The position numbers were made by a program, and so were the translations under genes. The notes beneath the pieces were generated by a model, which saw nothing but the letters and a program-made list of their open reading frames with translations, was not told the origin of the DNA and did no database searches. From an uncultured Flavobacterium sp. (GTDB lineage Bacteria; Bacteroidota; Bacteroidia; Flavobacteriales; Flavobacteriaceae), in assembly GCF_943913405.1 (NCBI RefSeq), contig NZ_CALTYA010000016.1, forward strand, positions 1 through 64,000: a DNA stretch of 64,000 bases, read 5' to 3'. Positions 59,066-64,000 of the stretch are shown in pieces. Each line of letters begins with the position of its first letter. Positions within the stretch are counted from its first letter, which is position 1.

Positions 59066-61132
59066 CTATTCTAATAATCGTTTCAGTTGTGCTTTTTCAT
59101 TTTCTGGAAGCGTTGGCAATAATTCTGAATAGAAATTTTTGAACTTTTCTTTTTTAATCAGTTCCCGAATTTTGTCTCTTGCAAATTTAGAAAATTGCCA
59201 TTTGTGACTTGTCAACGGATTCACAAGTGCTTGTAAAACATTGGTATCAGTAGGTTTTATAAACAAAAGATTCGTAATTGAATTTTGACGAACATTGCTT
59301 TCAAATTTTGGAGTTGTATAATTTAAAAGCTCGTCATAAAAATTTATTTTGTTTTCCACTTCATAATCCTTGCTCATCAAAGCCATTGTCAGCCAAAGAA
59401 TTCGCAGGTTTTTATCGTTCATCCCAATCCAATTTTTGGACTTGCCAAGGTATTTATGCTGTTCTTTTGGAAATTGCGACCAAAGCACATTTAAGGCAAT
59501 TTCTTTTGTAACATAAGAATTATCATCTAAAAACGTTTCAAATTCAGGCTTAAATTCTTCTGGAAATTTATTGATTGTTTTCGCGACTGCTTGCCTTACT
59601 TTCAAATCTTTTGAAGCCATCGCTAATCTCAAAAGCGCTTCCTTCTCTTTAAACTCTAAAGGCTGTAATTGAAATACAACTTCTTCTTTTAAAGGATAAA
59701 ACTCCTCTGAATTTAAGATTTTTTCAAAAGTTTTCTGCTTTTCTGCCAAAGGTTTTTCTGCCAAAGGAAGAAGTTCTAGATAACTTTTTATGAATTTATT
59801 TTTCTGCAATAACTTCAAAGCTTCATTTACTTCAAAGCCCGATTTTTCTAACCAGATTTTTTGGAATTTCTTCGTGTCAAACTTAGAAACCTTATTGATT
59901 TCTTTCAAAAAATCATCCGTTTCTACATTTTTAAAGGAATATTTTTCTAAATACGATTTTACCGCTTTCTGGAAATTTTTCTCGCCTACGTTTTCACGTA
60001 AAACATGCAAAGCCCAAGCTCCTTTTTCGTAGAAAGTGAGCGAGCTTGCATTTGGATTCAACAGCGGAATGGTGTCTGTTTTTGAAGCTTGCTGTAATTT
60101 TTCTGCGATTTCATACATTTTCCAATTAAAATAATCATCGCCGAAAAGTTCTTTTTCAGCCAGCAAAGCATAATAGGTCGCAAAACCTTCCTGAAGCCAA
60201 TGATCTTTGCCTGATTTTGCCGTAATCAAATCGCCGAACCACTGGTGAGCCAATTCGTGCGCATTTACATTGATATAATTGCGGTCGTTGAAACCAATTT
60301 CATCCACAACATAATCTTCTGAAAAAATCGTGGAAGTCGTGTTTTCCATTCCTCCATATAAAAAATCTTTGACCGGAATCTGGCGGTAAATTTCCCAAGG
60401 ATAACTCACTCCGATTTCTTTTTCCATAAAATCAAAAATTTGCTTGCTGTATTTATAAGTAGTCTCAAATTTAGAAGCTTCTTCCACAGAAAGATAAAAT
60501 TCTAAGGGAATTTCGGAAGATGAAGTCTCCGTTTTCTTTTCAAATTTTCCAATAGCCAGCATTGCGAGATACGAACTCATCGGTCTTTCCATGGTATAAT
60601 TCCACGTTTTTATATTTCCAGAAATTGCAGAATTCTTTAATTTTCCATTGGAAATTGCTGTGAAATTTTTATCGTAATTTACTGAAATACTGAAAATTAC
60701 TTTCTCATTCACATCATCGAAACTCGGCAACCAATGGCTTGTATATTTTCCTTGCCCTTGTGTCCAGATTTGCAAACCATCGCCTTCTCCGAAAAAATAC
60801 AAAGTCTGTTTTGGTTTTGCTTTATATTTAAAAGTAAGCGTATTATTTCCTTTTTGGAATCCTTGGAACAATTTTAATTCTGTTGGAGAATTTTTAAAGG
60901 GAACTGATTTATTGTTAATTTGAACTTCTGAAAAATCGATATTTTTCGCATCAATTCTGATGGTGTCAATGTTTGACAAAACTTCAAATTCATAAGAAAC
61001 TTGGCCTGAAATTGTTTTTTGAACAGCATCCAAATCAAGATTAGCATGTAAGCTTTTAAAATCTACTTTTGCAGTTTGTTGCGAAAAAACAAAAAACGGA
61101 CAAAGAAGAAAAAGGAAATTCATCTGTTTCAT
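59066..61132 (-). CDS. M1 family aminopeptidase, exported
   Basis: 688 residues. Signal peptide about 1-17 (LFLLCPFFVFSQ). The beta-sandwich domain precedes the catalytic one, with exopeptidase motif YGGMENTT (GxMEN type), zinc site His292-Glu293-x-x-His296 (NAHELAHQWFGD) and third ligand Glu315 in WLQEGFATYY. A C-terminal HEAT/ARM-like helical region (about 430-688; KDLKVRQAVAKTINKFPEEF) makes it closer to leukotriene A4 hydrolase-like aminopeptidases than the smaller M1 enzyme at 14931. It follows the DUF1697 gene by 6 bp. Confidence 0.94.
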   Translation of the reverse strand: MKQMNFLFLLCPFFVFSQQTAKVDFKSLHANLDLDAVQKTISGQVSYEFEVLSNIDTIRIDAKNIDFSEVQINNKSVPFKNSPTELKLFQGFQKGNNTLTFKYKAKPKQTLYFFGEGDGLQIWTQGQGKYTSHWLPSFDDVNEKVIFSISVNYDKNFTAISNGKLKNSAISGNIKTWNYTMERPMSSYLAMLAIGKFEKKTETSSSEIPLEFYLSVEEASKFETTYKYSKQIFDFMEKEIGVSYPWEIYRQIPVKDFLYGGMENTTSTIFSEDYVVDEIGFNDRNYINVNAHELAHQWFGDLITAKSGKDHWLQEGFATYYALLAEKELFGDDYFNWKMYEIAEKLQQASKTDTIPLLNPNASSLTFYEKGAWALHVLRENVGEKNFQKAVKSYLEKYSFKNVETDDFLKEINKVSKFDTKKFQKIWLEKSGFEVNEALKLLQKNKFIKSYLELLPLAEKPLAEKQKTFEKILNSEEFYPLKEEVVFQLQPLEFKEKEALLRLAMASKDLKVRQAVAKTINKFPEEFKPEFETFLDDNSYVTKEIALNVLWSQFPKEQHKYLGKSKNWIGMNDKNLRILWLTMALMSKDYEVENKINFYDELLNYTTPKFESNVRQNSITNLLFIKPTDTNVLQALVNPLTSHKWQFSKFARDKIRELIKKEKFKNFYSELLPTLPENEKAQLKRLLE

Positions 61133-61138
61133 ATCGGC

Positions 61139-61684
61139 TTATTTTTCTTCGTAAATTTTCAATAATTGCGTAACGGTATTCCAGTTTCTGATTGTGGCTG
61201 TCACATTTAACTTTTTCTCAATATATTTTTGGTCAAAGCGCGTTTTTCCTGCACCGACAGCATATTTTATATAAATTTTATTTCCATCAATACTAGCTTC
61301 GTCTGGTTTGAATTGGCTTATTTTCAAATCATTGATATTATCGCTTTTTAAAGTTGTAGAAACAAAAGCAACATATAATTTTTTAGTATCCACATCCTTT
61401 TCTTTCAAGTAAGGATTAATCTTAAAACAGACTGCCAAATCGTCTTTATTTACAACAACAATCGGCACTTCATGTCCAAAAACTTTAAAAATTTCCTGCT
61501 TGATTACAAAACCGACTTTTGAAGGATTTTCTTCATCAGTATCAACAAAAACATTTCCGGATTGAATGTAAGTCTGCACATTTTGAAAACCGATGGCTTC
61601 TAAAGTAGTTTTCAAAGCTTCCATTTTAATAATATTGTGGCCTGAAACGTTGATGCCGCGAAGCAATGCGAGGTGAGTTGTCAT
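61139..61684 (-). CDS. DUF1697 family protein
   Basis: 181 residues. DUF1697 marks: ALLRGINVSGHNIIKMEAL at the N-terminus, FQNVQTYIQSGNVFVDTDE, and the C-terminal RFDQKYIEKKLNVTATIRNW with NTVTQLLKIYEE. No transmembrane segment. The family is widespread and uncharacterised. First gene of a unit with the M1 aminopeptidase (6-bp gap), but nothing shows a functional link. Confidence 0.9.
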   Translation of the reverse strand: MTTHLALLRGINVSGHNIIKMEALKTTLEAIGFQNVQTYIQSGNVFVDTDEENPSKVGFVIKQEIFKVFGHEVPIVVVNKDDLAVCFKINPYLKEKDVDTKKLYVAFVSTTLKSDNINDLKISQFKPDEASIDGNKIYIKYAVGAGKTRFDQKYIEKKLNVTATIRNWNTVTQLLKIYEEK

Positions 61685-61725
61685 TTAAATTTATTTTGGA
61701 TTTGAGTATTGAAGCTAAATTAAAT

Positions 61726-61757
61726 AAAAAAAGCCGAAGTTTTGAGCTTCAGCTTTT
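61726..61757 (-). terminator. Terminator after the DEAD-box helicase
   Basis: AAAAAGCCGAAG and CTTCAGCTTTTT with one mismatch over a 7-nt loop, downstream of the minus-strand helicase. Confidence 0.75.
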
Positions 61758-61774
61758 TGTTATGCTTTTTAAAA

Positions 61775-63121
61775 TTATTTCTTCTTAAACTTCTTTTTTG
61801 GTTCGTCAGATTTTACAGCAACTTGATTTTTGGTCTGCAAAAGCTGGTGCGCCAACAATTTTTCAATCAATTCGTCTTTTGTCAAATGATGAAAAACGGT
61901 CTTGATTTTTTCTTTAAAGTCTTTTGAAACTTCGTGATTTGGCTTGGTTTTGAAAATCTGTTTTGCCCATAGAAAAGTATTGTTTTCTTCAATACTTTCA
62001 GCGGAAGGTTTTTTAAATTCGCTGAACTTTATCCCTAATTTTTTTTCAAAATCAGCAATTTCAATGACTTCTTCGGGTTGCAAAACAGTTAATGAAAGTC
62101 CCTTTGCTCCTGCTCTCGCCGTTCTTCCGCTTCGGTGAACGTAAGTTTCATAAGTATCAGGAAGATGGTAATTTACTACGTAGGCAATTTCTTTTACGTC
62201 AATTCCACGTGCGGCCAAATCTGTTGCCACTAAAATTGAAATATGCCCTTCACGAAACTGATCCATGATTCTGTCACGAATCGGCTGTGTCAGGCTTCCG
62301 TGCAAAGCGCCAGATGAAAATTTATTTATGGCTAAATTTTTAGCTAATTTGTTTACGGCAGCTTTCGTTTTACAAAAAATAATACCGCGCTGTCCTTCCT
62401 TAGAATTTAAGAAATGCGTCAAGACATCTAGTTTTTCTTCAGGCTCAACTACGATATAATTGTGATCGATTCCTTGGTTTCCAGAAGTGGCCATGTCGGC
62501 GCTGACTTGCGTGACATTTTTAGACATATAATTTTGGACCAATTGTTTCATCGCTCCAGGCATTGTTGCTGAAAACAACCAAGTTCTTCTGGTTTTTGGT
62601 AATTCGGCTATAATTTCATCCAAACCTTCCTTTAAGGCTGTCATCATTTCGTCAGCTTCGTCTAATATTAAAAACTTGCACTCTTTAATATTAATCGCTT
62701 GTCTTTTAATCAAATCGATCAATCTTCCTGGCGTTGCCACAACAATTTGTGCGCCTTGAGAAAGTCTTTCAATCTGCGGTTTTATCGGAATCCCACCGCA
62801 AGTTGACGCAATGGAAATCGACGGCGTAAATTTGGCGAAAGCCACTAAATTATCAAAAATCTGATGGCCTAATTCTCTTGTTGGAACTAAAATTACGGCT
62901 TGAATTTTAGCATTTTCAGCATCAATCAATTGCAATAAAGGCAAACCAAATGCAGCAGTTTTTCCTGTTCCTGTTTTGGCAAGACCAACGAAATCGTCTG
63001 TTTTGCTTAATAAAACCGGAATTGCTTTCTGCTGGATTTCCGTAGGGACAGAAAAATTCAATTCGTTTATTCCTTTGATTATATTGGCTGAAAAGCCAAA
63101 TTCTGAAAATGCGTTAGCCAT
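61775..63121 (-). CDS. DEAD-box RNA helicase
   Basis: 448 residues. Motif order: FSVPTEIQQKAIPVLL (Q motif), AKTGTGKTAAF (Walker A), PTRELGHQI, TPGRLIDL, ILDEADEMM (DEAD), FSATMPG, RGIIFCKTKAAV, ATDLAARGIDV and HRSGRTARAG. The C-terminus (about 355-448) is a separate Lys-rich extension ending KSDEPKKKFKKK, likely to bind RNA. This is a second, distinct DEAD-box protein in the window; the one at 37544 is RhlE-like. It lies downstream of the partial helicase (47-bp gap). Confidence 0.92.
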   Translation of the reverse strand: MANAFSEFGFSANIIKGINELNFSVPTEIQQKAIPVLLSKTDDFVGLAKTGTGKTAAFGLPLLQLIDAENAKIQAVILVPTRELGHQIFDNLVAFAKFTPSISIASTCGGIPIKPQIERLSQGAQIVVATPGRLIDLIKRQAINIKECKFLILDEADEMMTALKEGLDEIIAELPKTRRTWLFSATMPGAMKQLVQNYMSKNVTQVSADMATSGNQGIDHNYIVVEPEEKLDVLTHFLNSKEGQRGIIFCKTKAAVNKLAKNLAINKFSSGALHGSLTQPIRDRIMDQFREGHISILVATDLAARGIDVKEIAYVVNYHLPDTYETYVHRSGRTARAGAKGLSLTVLQPEEVIEIADFEKKLGIKFSEFKKPSAESIEENNTFLWAKQIFKTKPNHEVSKDFKEKIKTVFHHLTKDELIEKLLAHQLLQTKNQVAVKSDEPKKKFKKK

Positions 63122-63168
63122 AAAATTGTTTTTGTTTGAGTAAAAGGCGTGTAATTATTTTAGAAAAA

Positions 63169-64000
63169 TCAATCTGGTTCGTTCATGATTTTTTCTCTGT
63201 ATTTTTTTCCTATCAATAAGGCAAGCTTCAATTTATAATCTTCCATGAGCCATTCGCGGTAATTTTTACTGCTTTTGCTCAGACAATTCGTAAAATATTT
63301 TACGCGGCATTCGATATCGTCTTCCAATTCTTTTGATAAATGTTTTGCTTCGTTTAAAGTTTCTGTATTATCGACACACATTGCTGCATGCTGGTCGATT
63401 GATTTATCCAAAACCACTTTTGAACGCTCATTTTTAGCGATAGCCAATTTGTGTTCTTCATCCACATCAAAAGAAACATCAGCAGTTTTACTGAACTTGG
63501 CACGCAAATCTGGAGGCATTGAATATTTAAAATGCAACTCGATTTCGGCATCATCACGAAGATTTTCTAAATAAAATTCAGGCGATTTAAAGATATGCTG
63601 CCAGTCAATCGGCTCACTCCAAAGTCCGAAACGTGCGGCGTTGTTTCCTAAATCGATAACTGTAAAATTATCTTTTCCAGGCAATTTTCTAGAACCGCGG
63701 CCAATCATCTGAAAATATAAAGTCAGTGATTTTGTTGCACGGTTTAAGATAATTGTTTCCACAGTCGGTTCGTCAAAACCGGTTGTTAAAATTCCGACAG
63801 AAGTCAAAATGGCATCTGGCGTATGTTTGAACCAAGACAAAATATCCTTTCTGTCTTCAGTCGTCGTTGTATTATCTAAATGGCGAATGTCATAACCGGC
63901 TTCCCTGAAAGTTTCATAAACATATAAGGATGTGTTGATTCCGTTGTTGAAAATCAGCGTCTTTTTGCCTAGAGATTTCTCAGTGTAAGCATGCAATAAT
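63169..64000 (-). CDS. Superfamily II DEAD/DEAH helicase, C-terminal part (cut by window edge)
   Basis: The frame stays open to the right edge, so the 5' end lies outside. The visible part starts within the second helicase lobe: KKTLIFNNGINTSLYVYETF (motif IV), SVGILTTGFDEPTVETIILN (motif V) and YFQMIGRGSRKLPGK (motif VI). A C-terminal region with SEPIDWQHIFKSPEFYLENL and a Lys-rich tail follows. This layout suits SSL2/UvsW-like superfamily II helicases; no nuclease domain is visible in the shown part. Not a pseudogene as far as can be seen. Confidence 0.85.
   Translation of the reverse strand, partial: LLHAYTEKSLGKKTLIFNNGINTSLYVYETFREAGYDIRHLDNTTTTEDRKDILSWFKHTPDAILTSVGILTTGFDEPTVETIILNRATKSLTLYFQMIGRGSRKLPGKDNFTVIDLGNNAARFGLWSEPIDWQHIFKSPEFYLENLRDDAEIELHFKYSMPPDLRAKFSKTADVSFDVDEEHKLAIAKNERSKVVLDKSIDQHAAMCVDNTETLNEAKHLSKELEDDIECRVKYFTNCLSKSSKNYREWLMEDYKLKLALLIGKKYREKIMNEPD

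Noticed and set aside
63169..64000. Truncated helicase as a pseudogene
   Set aside because: The frame is uninterrupted up to the window edge; the missing part is simply outside.

Overview
The window looks like an ordinary chromosomal segment of a Flavobacterium-type bacterium (Bacteroidota). The signs are low GC with AT-rich spacers, three secreted proteins with C-terminal type IX secretion (T9SS) sorting domains, a TonB-dependent outer-membrane receptor, -7 boxes of the Bacteroidota type TAnnTTTG, few Shine-Dalgarno sequences, and a CAL67264-type small membrane protein. I see no rRNA, tRNA, CRISPR array, insertion sequence or prophage. The gene at the right edge is cut by the window.

Layout. 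0-6 kb: a YbaB nucleoid protein, a T9SS protein, a threonine-aldolase-like enzyme, prfB with its programmed +1 frameshift (its first 21 codons lie in another frame), a soluble GAF histidine kinase and a second T9SS protein. 6-12 kb: an AraC-type regulator facing an aldehyde dehydrogenase/DUF779 pair, a secreted dienelactone hydrolase, and a DUF47-PiT phosphate uptake pair. 12-19 kb: an acyl-CoA carboxylase beta subunit, a small membrane protein, a methyltransferase, an M1 peptidase, menE with a CPBP protease, and an ArsC-like reductase. 19-29.6 kb: a TonB-type receptor, a 53-residue membrane protein, fumC, a Cys-rich small exported protein with a structured leader, DUF1003-CorA, and histidine-degradation genes hutI and hutG.

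29.6-37.3 kb is the clearest functional module: an OmpR-type response regulator, its histidine kinase, a TolC-type channel, a lipoprotein adaptor and a CzcA/CusA-type RND pump, all on one strand. TAAT-core sites repeated every 11 bp lie just before the TolC gene. 37.5-50.5 kb: a DEAD-box helicase, a secreted EEP-family hydrolase, a TPR hybrid histidine kinase, ettA, a GLUG-repeat T9SS surface protein divergent from a TPR/LuxR-HTH membrane regulator, and small envelope and esterase genes. 50.6-64 kb: holA, an orphan HsdR_N-type nuclease domain, a glycosyltransferase, an OmpA lipoprotein, a Sua5 tRNA-modification enzyme, a UvrD/PcrA helicase, a patatin, an M1 aminopeptidase with DUF1697, and two helicases (the last partial).

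Non-coding signals are the most interesting part. Two copies of a 109-110 bp element (26090-26199 minus, 57377-57485 plus) share conserved ends but carry different, fully complementary central hairpins, which is good evidence for a structured RNA. The leader of the Cys-rich gene at 23826 has nested and pseudoknot-like complementarity. There are also two dispersed-type inverted repeats (33021-33071, 37381-37468) and an AT-only 21-bp inverted repeat flanked by 11-bp direct repeats before the aldehyde dehydrogenase. I found no gene cluster that is convincingly a new defence or biosynthetic system.
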